A stretch of DNA of 64,000 bases from NCBI GenBank assembly GCA_016802295.1, contig JAESIW010000124.1:726791-790790 (forward strand), read 5' to 3'. Below are positions 24,340 to 35,770 of this stretch, one piece after another (within the stretch, counting starts at the first letter, position 1; each line of letters begins with the position of its first letter). The stretch is from Brachionus rotundiformis (Eukaryota; Rotifera; Eurotatoria; Ploima; Brachionidae). Below the pieces are notes generated by a model. It saw only the letters and a list, made by a program, of their open reading frames with translations. It searched no databases and was not told where the DNA came from. A program made the position numbers and the translations under genes.

Positions 24340-24665
24340 AAATTTATTATGTTTCTTTAAGTATTTATTCTAATTAAAATGTGTATAATCTTTATTTTCA
24401 GAAAATTTATTTAAAAAAATTATTTTTACCTTTTAAACTTCTTAAGTTTAATTATTCTCCTTTTTTTTTGAAATACCTTTTTCATTTTATTCATGTGAAA
24501 GGATATTAAAAATTTTGGTTGTTTTTTTTTCTTCAATTTATCAATAAATTTTATTGTTAACTAAATTAATAAATGAAAAATTAATTTAAATTAAAATTCA
24601 AAATTTTTTTTAATTTTCCTTGCATTTTTGAGTATGAAAAAAACCTAATTTAATAATTCTTTGTT
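24340..24665 (+). repeat. Dispersed repeat, copy B
   Basis: It matches 12360-12690 in direct orientation with few differences in the core. It begins within about 10 bases of the ATG at 24333, so it may be the 5' end of that element. Confidence 0.75.
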
Positions 24666-25090
24666 TTTATTTTATCATAGTATTAGAATTTCTTGTAAAT
24701 TTTCCAAAAATTTATTTCAGGTCCTAACTGATAACTATTTCAATTTCATAAAACTATACAGAAGGATTTTCTTTTAAATTGAAATTAAAAAATGGCGGTT
24801 TTTACATTATACTCTTTTTATTAAAACTAAAATAAATTGATCTATTTTTTAGTTAATGTTTCTTTTAGATGTTTTTTTATATTTTAAATTGATGATATTT
24901 AAAAATTACACAATAAAATAATAAATAAAACTATTCAAAAAATATAAAATTATCTTCAAATCTTTAATGCAAAAGCTGAAAAGTGAAAACTGGTTAAAGC
25001 TTATTTGAATTTTTAAATTTAAAAGTTTAATTTTAGGTTAAAAAAAGATCATAAGTAAAACAAGAAATAAAAATAGACTTAATTAGAAAA

Positions 25091-28000
25091 TCAATCAGAT
25101 CTATAGTCGTCAATTCTGTTCTTCCTATTACTGTTCATATTAAAATAATCATTATTTAAATAAAAATTTAGTGAGCATTCGTTTTTAGGATTGGGATCTA
25201 ACAAAAGCTCGACTATTTTTTTCCAAAAGCTGAACTCAATTTTGCTGTTTTGTTCCAAACCAGCACAGTCTTTGTCTTTTTGCAGGTAATGTGACTGCCA
25301 AAAAATGAGTAGATCCTTAAAGTTGAGCATAAAGTCTGAAGATTGGCTCGGTGTATTGGATTCAGTTGAATTAGTGTTCATTGCCGAATCGCTATTCACA
25401 TTTATTAGATCATTAGAAAGCATCATTTCGAGTGACTTTGACTTCAATGCTTTCAGATACTTTGGTAGCAATTGACGCTTATGGGCTATCATTAACACTA
25501 TCAATGTAGTATTTAAACAACTAATATTTTCCTGTGATAAATTTAGTACATTTATGATGTTCATCATTCGGGATAAAAACAAAATGCGCCGGTCAAACAA
25601 ATCAAAATAATTAAGAACTTTGTTAGATGATATTTTAAAGTTTAGTACTTCGGCATTTTGCTCAATAAAATCTATACTCAAAAATATCGATCTCAAAAAC
25701 ATATTTGAATCGATAAGACTTTGATTTATCATTGTAATTAATAGATTAAACTATAAAATAAATTTTTAGCTTTTAAAATTAAAATTAGAATAAAATTTTT
25801 ACATGTTCATTCTCTGTCAATTGGTTATTTATTATTTCAAATGCTTTTAAATTAAATTTAACCAATTCACCAAGCATATCAAAACAGCTTTGTATAACTT
25901 CTTTAGGTCTTGTGAAATTTACGGCAAGAATATTTTGAATCGTGTCTTCTACAACACCGCGGTTTATCAAAAATATTTGCTCGGCAAAAGAGGTGCCACC
26001 ACGAAGAAAACTCTCTATGGCTCGAATTAGCCAAAATCTAAATGAAGCCGAAAACGGTTCTTTCTTAATTACCTTGACAATTTTGGTCAACAGTCCTTCG
26101 CTTGATTTGGAACATCTAATTCGATTGTCTATTTTTAGTGTCGATTCATTTACTTGCAAACATTGCGGAGCATTTCCTTAAGAAAAAAAAAAAATTTACA
26201 TAAAAACTTATGTATTAATAAATGAAATTTAATATGTTTTATGATTTAATAAAAATACGATTCTTTTTTTGACAATGAATAAATTGTTGCTAAAAAGAGT
26301 TTTTTTCCGTGAATTTAAAATATTATCATTTTTAATTAACATTCACAAAATATAAAGTTAAATTTTTAAATCTTATCAATTAAAATAACTTTTTTTTATT
26401 AATTTAATCAACAATGTATTTTGTTATAAATTTTACACTCCTGAATAGACAACTGGATTAAATTTTACAGATATTGACAATCTTAAAAAATAGAAAAAAT
26501 AATATATTTATCATCAAATCTTTCATGATAAAATGGATCAAAACTTAAATAGAAATCTGCAGTTTCAATTATTTGAAGTATAATTTTAAAAATAATATTT
26601 TTTGATAAAATTTTTTCCAAATTGATATTTATTTGCTATCTATTATAAAAAATGATTACTGTTATAACGTAGAATTTCATCAGTTTCTTCTTTGGTCAAT
26701 GTGACTCTTTTGAACCTAATAAATTTTTATTTATACATTTTGTTTGATTTTTATAATTTATTTTGCTTACTCTGAATGGTCACAAAAACTATGAACCAGC
26801 CTGAGAAATTGAATTTTTACAGCCACTTCAGGACAAATATGTGATCTTAATGGTACATCTTGCCCGTTTCCTCCGTTTGGATTTTCGCATCTACAATTCC
26901 AAATCAAATGATCAAACAACGAATTAAGGGCACTGGCCAAACGTAGCTTGGTCAACGATTTTTGGACTCTTTTTTTTTCTTTACCAATTAAAAGCAAACT
27001 AAGGGTGTATAAAACATAGACAAAGTTGTTTAATTTTGCAGTTGCTAATAAGGCTGGCTGATTTAGCTGAGTTTCCAAATGTGAAAGACTGGTGTCCATT
27101 GAGTCATTGTCATCACTATCAGATAAAGTTTCGTCAATGTAACGAATCCAATGTTCTATTTCGTTATTTGCACCGGGAAATCGAACCGTGTAATCTTTCC
27201 GATGAACTAAATTAACCAAACGTAGGAGAAGAGTTGGTACACTCAACAAAAACTCAAGATTTTGATCACGGATTGAAGAGTTAGATGAAGGATCAGATTT
27301 TTGAGGACTCTGAATAATTTGATACAGCTGAGTAGGATTCGCTTGGGTGTTTTGCTGGACCAATCGACGTCCAGTGGCCAAATATTTCTTATCAGTAGTG
27401 TCAAGATTTGATAAAGTAACAGCGAATATTTTGCATAGACATGATAGACCGTCATCATCTATACACTCTAGGATAAGCTTCAAATTTTGGATTGAGTTCA
27501 GATTTAGCATTGGTATGTGCAGTAAAATTGATTCTATTAGCTGGCACGCTTGGAGACGTGGTTCTTTGAACATTATAAGTGAAAAAAGATATTGAAGTAA
27601 AATGGTGTCGTATTCGGGAGTTAATGATTGATTTTTCTTTAGCGATGGTTCATACAAAAGCAAATCGAAAACTGTTTGTTTACCAAAATGAGGCTTAAAT
27701 TTTTAAAAATTTAATAATTTAAAAAATTTATCAACCTATCATGGGAATATTTCTGGTCCTGGTTATAGTATTCAATTAGTTCGCCCAATCCTACTTTGGT
27801 ACATCAAGTTTGAAAAAAAGTTAATAGTAATATTAAAGAATAAAAAAAAAATTTTTTCAAAAAATAAAAAATTACTATGTATGATTACTTAATAAATAGA
27901 TAGAGTAAGTTTAAATTACAAAAATGTACTAATTAGTTCTGTATTATCTTCCGGAGCTCAAATTGTTTTCTACTTGAATTTTTCATTTAAATTTCATGTA

Positions 28001-29586
28001 AATATCTTCAGCTTTTTTCAAAAATATAATTAAGTGACTAATTTTGTTAATGATCAAATTTTAATTATTTTGGCCAACTATGACTATTTTCAATAAAAGT
28101 TTTAAAAGCTTTATTTAAATTCAATTATGAAATTTAATAAAGATTCAAAATTTCATGCTTGGACAAACCATGTTTAACCATTCTTAAGTATTATGTATAA
28201 TTCCCCAGCTGAAAAATCGTTCTATATTCTAAACTTTATACTCTGATAAACTATATTAACTGAATTTTTCAATATTAATATTTATTATGATCCCTTAGGT
28301 ATGTTCATAGAATTAATTTCCTTTTTTTTTAAATAATTTTACTTAATCAATATATTTAAACCAAAACATAAATTTAAATTATTCAAATAAGACTATGTCA
28401 AGTGTTAAAATAAATAATTTTTAAATTTTTTTTTTGGAAAGTTTTTAAAAAAGTTTTTTCTTAAAGTCGCTTACCAAACAAATTAGGCGATTTAATATAT
28501 GAATGATTTTGCATTTTATCTTTAAAATATAGCACTTTTCAAATCCAATTTTATTTGATTCTTTACTGGCTGTATATTTTCCAAATTTATGATTTTCACT
28601 CGGTTGTTCACAGGTTAAAATACCCATAAGTAAAATCCTTTTCAAAATCTAAACAAACAGAATTAATTCAATAACTAACCTTTAAATTAATATCACCTCA
28701 ATTCCACCTAATTGCCTAAATACATTTGCACTGTCAATGTTTATTGTCTCTATTTCAAACTCTTCCCTAGACTGACTATCATCATCACTAATATTATCAG
28801 GATTATTGGCATTTGCATTGTAATTCACCAATCGATATTCAATATCCTAATAATTAGATTAAATTTCTTTAAATTTTTTACAATTATCCTTACTCTCAAA
28901 ATTAAAACCAAATCTTCAAGCTCTTGCGAGCCATAGCGTAAATTTTGAATTATACTTGATTGATCTAATCGTTTTATCAGTAGTGGATAGTCATGCATTT
29001 TGAAGCGTTGTGTCAAAAAATTGAGTACTGAATTGGGAAGCTAAAAAAATTTAATTATTTTTTATCTTAATTAGAATTAAATATCTTAAAAAATAACATT
29101 AGTTAAATTGCGTTTTCCTCTTCCATTCATTCGTGTGTTTTCGATTAGATTGACAATGTTTATCGGGGTCTCATCAGTCAATATCTTTTGATAAGTGTTT
29201 TCCTCCTTTTTTTTTGAAAGATTTATTGTCTTTAGCCTTTCTGCGTAGGAAGATTCCTGATTTAAAATGTTTAAAAAACAGTCATTTTCACTTGATTGAA
29301 AAGTGCTAAATTTATTTTCAAATTGGTTGGTGTCCATAGAGTTGAGTGAAGAATTGGACGATGAGAGCGAAGATAGAGAAGTCAAAGAAGAGTTTATGGC
29401 CGGTTGTGAACTGGTCGAAGCCTGGATTTGCTGACTTTTAAGAAAGCTCCTTGTCACTGGACGGCTTGGGGTAGCTGAAGTACCTGAGGAAGATGGCTGA
29501 ATGTCGTCGATGGTTGTGCCTCTGGATGAGCCGACAGGTGCTTGTCTGGGTGCGCCAGTGTTCTGCGATGGACCATAAAAGCTCAT
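25091..29586 (-). CDS. TRPC4AP: TRPC4-associated protein (TRUSS), nine-exon model
   Basis: Exons in transcript order: 29586-29098, 29040-28894, 28846-28697, 28648-28475, 27793-27736, 27693-26771, 26715-26660, 26176-25803 and 25750-25091, about 1010 residues. The first exon is a Ser/Thr-rich disordered extension. The rest follows the armadillo-like TRPC4AP/DUF3689 family: VFRQLGGIEILKRILLMG, DDDGLSCLCKIFAVTLS, VAVKIQFLRLVHSFCDH, SFRFWLIRAIESFLRG, LNLSQENISCLNTT and FWQSHYLQKDKD. TRPC4AP is a substrate receptor of a DDB1-CUL4 ubiquitin ligase (Myc turnover) and a TNF-receptor/TRPC4 scaffold. Exon 27793-27736 reads in only one open frame, which does not join either neighbour in phase. An indel or a missed micro-exon is likely there. 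The final exons fit exactly. Confidence 0.9.
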
Positions 29587-30678
29587 ATTCCAAATTTTGT
29601 TCTCATTTATTTGAAATTATATTCTAAATAAATAAAATAAATAAAGTATTAGCAACTGTATCAGCTGCTTGAGACTCCAATGCTAGAGATGCACATAAAC
29701 ATTGCTATTTAGAGTATCTTAGCTCAATATAAAATCGAAAAGTTATTGAGAATTTTTGTTATTATAATTATAATTTTTAGTTTTTAATTCTTTACTTATT
29801 GAAACTAAATAATAGCTATATAAAGAATCCTAGACATCTTAAATAAGCTTCAAATATTTTGTCTTATAAAGATTTTACCTAATAACCCATTAAACACATT
29901 TTGTCAACCGTTGTAATTATTCTAATTAAAATCCATTTAAATTCAAAATTTTAATTAAATTATTATAAACAGTATCAACTTTAGAGTTAATTCTAATTTT
30001 TTTTCTAAATTAATTTAACTTTATGAAATTAATGCTTAAAGCTAATTCTCCGAGATTAATTCCTTAACAAATGGTTCGAAATAGATTATTTCGTATTTAC
30101 AAAACTATTAAAATTTTAATAATTAATCAAGATTTATAAATTACAAGTAAATATTTAAAATACAGTCTGGCTGAAAAATTCCAGCTCGAATAAAATATTT
30201 CGTATTAGGATTATAAAAATCAAAATTTTCAACATAATTTTTAAGTTCAATATTAGGATCTGATAAAAGATAACTCTAATTTTAGACTATATCATTTTAG
30301 AAAAAATGCAATTTTATCTAATTTTAAATAATAAAAATTTTACTAATAGATCTAGTTTTTATTTTCCAATTTAAGTCTGCTTTTTGGATTTAAATTTTTT
30401 GAATTTGAATTAAATGTGTTATGTATGATCAGAATTATTTAATCATTTTGTAGCCTAATAAACTATTAAAAGATATATGGATGTTATTCTTTTTAAATTT
30501 TTTTCTTGATCTTTAAATAAAGATACTATGACATGAAAAAATAACATTAATAAACATTTTGTTAAATTTAAAGGTGGTAAAGTTTGAACTACCAAAAAGT
30601 TTTTTATTATATTCAAAATGTAAAAGATTGAAAATGTTTTTTTTAACCAATCTTGAATGCAAACTTCTTTACCATAAA
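29587..30678. other. AT-rich spacer between TRPC4AP and the exchanger gene
   Basis: It contains the TRPC4AP promoter and the exchanger's 3' end. No coding or RNA feature is recognised. Confidence 0.5.
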
Positions 30679-33442
30679 TCAAATTTCAATGTTTTTAGAA
30701 AATGAATCATTTGAAATTGAATTTTTGATTTTTGAGGCCACTTCATCATCATTTAAATATCCCTTTTTAATTCGAAATTATAAAAAAATAACATAATTTC
30801 ATAAACTCACTTTATTTACAGGAGAATATGGGTAAAAAAATGTGTTATTATCTGTTATAAAGACCGAATCGTTGTCAGATGTATGGACTCTTTTTCTAAT
30901 AACTGATCCATTTGCTAAAATTTTTTTTTATATCAAAGAAAATAAATTTTAATTCTAAATTTACAAATTGATTTTGCTCTTTGTCTTCCAAAAACATTAT
31001 CTGTATATATACTTTGTCTTCTTGATGGATTTCGGGATCTAGTACTCTTGCTTCGTCTTAAAAGCATCTTTTGAGTCACATCCGAATCGTCTTCAAATTG
31101 TGACAGTTTGCGATATCTTTTCTTATAAAAAAATTATCTATTAAAAAATTAATAAAAAAATTTTATTTTATTTACCACATTGCGAGATTGTTCAGCCGTG
31201 ATAGCCGTTTTCAGTAAGTTACTTAAGTTTTCATTATCACTGTTTTGATCAAGTGAATCGGCACTTATTATTTTTACTTTGGGCACATAAACATCAGAAT
31301 TTCTTTAAAAAAAGATTGTATGCCTTTTTATCAAAATCTAAATCTTACTCTAAATTTATAAAGTTTAAAGAATTTTTATCAAAGTTAGGTAAACAACTGT
31401 ATGTTTGACTCGAGGGCAACACAAATATCGGATTTTCAGCCATTTTGTTCACATTTAGTTCATTTATTTTTTGCAGTGTGCTCATTAATTTGATATCTTT
31501 GGCCAATCCTCTTTCTCTGAGCAAAACTGGTTTTATTAAGTCTCGATCAAAAGTTCGGATTCTTTAATTGCAAAATATATATAGATACTTTGTTAAGTCT
31601 AAAGAATAAACTTGTCTCTTAAAGAATGCTTTCCTGATATGCCGGACATATCTTCTAGACAGGTCATGATATGATCTATCATTCTATTTGACAATTTTGC
31701 TATCATCGTCGGCTCCTCAAATTCTTTACATTTAATTTCAAAATATTTTACAATCGGCCCTATGGTACTTCCCTTTAGAGAATATTATATCAAAACAATA
31801 AAATAAAATGTGAAAAATTAATTTACTTGAATAAAAACAGTGAAAAAAACAACTGATATCGTAGCAGTCACAAACTCTTTTTTTCTGGGAATTATATTTT
31901 CATCAAGAATTAAGGCCAGAGCAAATGCCACAGCTCCTCTTATCCCTCCATAACTCATAATTAACATATCTGTAGGCTTAAGTTTTAATAAACGCCACTT
32001 GTTGGCTAAATTAGCGAATATTATAACTCCTAGAATTCGATATATTGCACAACTCAAAAGTGTTACCAACACAAATCCTGTATTCCATGAATGCTCATCG
32101 GATACTGTGCTCAAACCCATGAACATAAATATAATTGTTTCCATAATACTTGCTGTCATTTTAAGAATGTATTCAATGGTAGAATTGGATTTTTTGGCAA
32201 TATTGAACTCTAAGTATTGTTTCATAAACATACCACAAAAAGTGATACTAAAATCATTTTAATATTAATTGATTTAATTTAAATATTTATTTTTATTTTC
32301 TTAATACAAAAGAATTTAAATTGGTTATTGAATATTTAAAAATAAGTTAAAATAAAAAATATATTAATTTTTAAAAACTTACGCCAAAATTCCAGATGCA
32401 GAAAATAGCTCAGCAGTTAAATATGACAAATAGGAATAAATCAGAATGATGAGAGGCTCCAAAATAGGTGCTTGGGAAGTAAACTTAGTGGTAAAGCAAG
32501 CTATTATTCCAAAAAGAATTCCAATCAGCACTCCGCCACCGGCTACAATAAAAAACGAAATTCCACCTAAAACTATATCAACTGGTAGAATATTAGCAGT
32601 GCCCATTTCGGCAAATGAATCAAACAAACGATACAAGACCTTTAAAAATTATCTTTTCTACTTGATATTAATATGTTAGATAAAAACTACTTACAACTGA
32701 TACAGCATCATTTAGAAGAGATTCTCCAAATACAATTATGTACAGCATATCGTTGACATGAATCTCGACAAAAGTGGCAAGGACAGCGACTGGATCCACT
32801 GCAGAGATAAGCGAAGCAAATACAAAGCAATGAAGCATTTCAAATTCAGTACCGCCATAAATTGGCGTAAAGGAAAATCCCCAAATAGTAAGACCAATTA
32901 AGACAGTATTAAAAAAAGTGTTGGCAATTGCAAATAGCAAAATAGTTCCAATATTGTTGAAGAAAGAACGATTGGGCATGAAAAAACCTGCCTCTAGAAT
33001 TATCGGTGGTAGCAAGAATAGAAAAAATGTGTCCGAATTGAGCACATATGCTTTTTGACTTGATAATTTTGTTCCATATAAAATTCCACCAACAATCAAG
33101 CCTAGAACCATTAGTAAACAGCTTTCAGGAAATTTTTGTGTTAGTTTATGGGACATGTGAAATCCTTTAGGAAAATATTAGATTAGATTTGCTCTTAATT
33201 TTTTATTTGTACCGACCAACTTTTGCCAAGCTTCCCAAAAGAATCCAAAGTGTAATTGTGTAAACATCCGAGACATGGTCAAAATTTAGCTTAGCTACTT
33301 GGTATCGACCAACTGGTTTATCTTCATCTCCTGAAATTTCGACTGGAGTTGTTGAATTAGCCTGTTTTGAGAGTAAAAAAAACACACACAATAAAATATA
33401 AAATGGAATTGACGACTTAAAATTTTTCAAGATACTCCGCAT
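30679..33442 (-). CDS. SLC9A: Na+/H+ exchanger, SLC9A1-5 type, ten exons
   Basis: Exons 33442-33217, 33164-32695, 32639-32393, 32247-31827, 31772-31612, 31561-31349, 31302-31176, 31121-30965, 30914-30811 and 30772-30679 all join in phase and give 739 residues. A hydrophobic start resembles a signal peptide. About a dozen membrane segments follow, with family landmarks FFLFLLPPIILEAGFFMP (amiloride region), SAVDPVAVLATF, GESLLNDAVSVV (ion-site Asp) and YGGIRGAVAFALALIL. The cytosolic tail after about residue 470 is polar, with an Arg/Ser-rich stretch (RRSKSTRSRNPSRR) suited to phosphorylation or lipid binding. The YGG(I/L)RGAVAFAL wording is closer to NHE2/3/5 than NHE1. The family exchanges one H+ for one Na+ at the plasma membrane. 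The exact paralogue is not decided. Confidence 0.93.
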
Positions 33443-34263
33443 TCTTTAGTTACTTTGAATTGTATTATATCACTTTTCCAAAAAATTAAATTTTGATTAA
33501 AATAAAATCTAAAGTATTAATCTATATATATTAAATAACAAGCCAGATAATTTAACATTTTAAAATTTTAATTTAAAGGTCATAGATCGTTTTGATAATA
33601 AAAAATATAGACTAGTGTTATCACATAGTTAAAAATATTTTGACCAAAAAATTCTTGTTTCATGCTAAAACTGTAAGGAAATAAAAAATTTAATTTTTGT
33701 ATGGAATTTTGTTTGTTATTTAATTGCTATTTTGTCTCAAATAGAAAAGGTGTATGACTCTTTAATATTAGCATAGCATTTAAATTTAATTGAAAGATTT
33801 ATAAATTTCTTAGTATTTTAATTTTATTTTAGCTTAACATTTTGATTTATTAAATTGACTTATGTTTAAAAACAAATAAAAATTTAAATTAATTTTTAAA
33901 AAAATTAAATTTTTTAAATGAAAGATTTTGATTTTCATATCAATTTATACCAATGGTATATTTTTTTGTGTTATGATAGTTTTTCAGCTGTATTTTTGGA
34001 AACCAAAATAATAAATAATTTTGAATTTTCAAAATTTAGAACATCACTTGTAATAAGCAATACCGTAATGAATATTATATCATTCTCCTAAAGATTGTTT
34101 GGATTATATCCTCACAATGACATTTCTTAGAATACTTATTGACTTGATCAGTTCCTTTTTTAAATTTTACTTTATTAAATAAAATTAAAAATAAATATCT
34201 CGATTAAAATAGATAAAATTTAGATAAAATTTGAGAAAAACATTCAAATTTATTTAAATAACT
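33443..34263. other. AT-rich spacer between TMEM26 and exchanger genes
   Basis: It holds the exchanger promoter and TMEM26 3' flank. No gene is seen. Confidence 0.5.
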
Positions 34264-35451
34264 TTAAAAATGATAAATAGCATTAAATTCTTGAATTGTT
34301 TGAGATTTTTTTCGTGATTCAAAATAAATTATAATTATTCGGTAAATTTCAAAAACACAAAGTACAAAATTTTTTACCACGTAAAAATAAATAGAATAAT
34401 TCTTTGCCAAAGATTTATATTTTATCAGTATCATCAATCGGATGATAAAAAATGGAATTTCTTGCACAAGCAATATAAAAATCAGAGCCCAGATTTCTGA
34501 ACCAAATAAAATATTAATTAAATTTTTTTTATCTGATTTTTTTCTTTTGTTGCTTGCAGTTAAAGTGAAACTGAATTGCAGTACACTTAATGAATAAAAC
34601 ACTAGGATAAAAATTAAACTTGAATTAAAAAAATAATTATTTAAAATTTTACCAAGAATTAAATACACAAATGTTAAATCAACTATTATGTAGCTTTCAT
34701 CAAGATAGCCTAAGAATTTAGTTATGTCTGTTCCATTTATCATGAATGATATAAGCAATGCCGAAAGATCATCTCTTCGAAGTTTAATCTTAAAAGGCAG
34801 AATCCATCGAGCAAGGACACATGTAATCAAAAATACTGATACCATTATCTCTAAGAATGAACATAAATCAAAATAGTCCTTTATAATTTAACAAAAATTT
34901 TTATTTTCTCTTCATTTTTTAAATTTATTGTTTACTTCAAACCAAAAAGTTCCATTTAAAAAAGTTGAATTGGAGTTTTTTGGACAATTATGGAATTTGT
35001 AATTATATTTGATAAAAACAAGATGCCATGTTGTTGTTATCATTATAATGGAATAAATAAAACTGCTCATCGAAAACCTTATGAAATACAAATGAGATAA
35101 AATTAGATTTAATTGAGATAAAATAAAATACCAAGTGTATTCTTTGCCTTTTCGTTGTGTCGCAATCCATATTCCATCAGTTAAAATGACCAACAATCCA
35201 AGTCCCATAAGAAGATATAGTACATTATTCATAATTGAGACAAGGTAATAAATACAAAATCCCGCTTGAGATATATAAACATAACGCACTATTTGACTTA
35301 GTAAAATATCAATAAATTTAGCTAATTTTTGATTAGGTTTTAGGTAATAACTAATTATTGAATCACCTTTATTGGTCAAATCAAGATTTTTGCTCATTTT
35401 TATTTCGTAAAATCTGATTCTAAATTTCTTTTTTAAATTCAAAATATACAT
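34264..35451 (-). CDS. TMEM26: TMEM26-like multi-pass membrane protein
   Basis: Two exons, 35451-34936 and 34848-34264, join in phase (acceptor ttcttagag) and give 366 residues from the first Met, or 348 from MSKNLDL at position 19. Vertebrate TMEM26 has about 368. About eight hydrophobic segments are visible. Family-like blocks include LARWILPFKIKLRRDDLSA, LISFMINGTDITKFLGYLD, SVLQFSFTL and IWALIFILLVQEIPFFIIRL. A glycosylation-like NSTFLNGT lies before the intron, in an expected luminal/extracellular loop. The function of TMEM26 is poorly known. It is divergently arranged with HEATR3, starts 320 bases apart. Confidence 0.85.
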
Positions 35452-35770
35452 GTATTCTAAATGACTAAAAGTTTAATATTACAAATTAATAAACTAAATT
35501 TTAGATAATTAAATACTTGACACTTAATTAAATTTATTTCTTATTTTTATTTTTAATTAATTAATATTTCTCAGATTTCTCTACAAATTAAAAACACTAC
35601 AAACTTCAAATAAAGATATTCAAAAAATTGAAATAGACATTTTAAAAAGTTAATTTAGAACTGCAAATGTGATTTATTTATAATATCAAAACTTGAGTGA
35701 AAAATTAAATTAGCGAAAAACAAATTTAATAAATATTTGAATATAAATTAATAAACACGTGAAATCAAAA
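35452..35770. promoter_or_regulatory. Shared divergent promoter region, TMEM26/HEATR3
   Basis: Only 319 bases separate the two start codons on opposite strands. Both 5' UTRs and promoters must lie here or overlap the coding starts. No specific motif stands out from the A/T background. Confidence 0.55.

Noticed and set aside
19932..24665. Calling the mirrored element an endogenous parvovirus or a known transposon
   Set aside because: Convergent genes and palindromes fit several element types. No phospholipase, helicase, polymerase or DDE motif is visible, so a named class would be invented.
28712..29016. Frames on both strands at 28712-29016 as separate genes
   Set aside because: The minus frame is TRPC4AP exon 2 running into its intron; the plus frame is its shadow.
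30455..30682. Minus-strand frame of 75 codons
   Set aside because: A/T-driven and beyond the stop of the exchanger gene at 30679; no start context or splice link.
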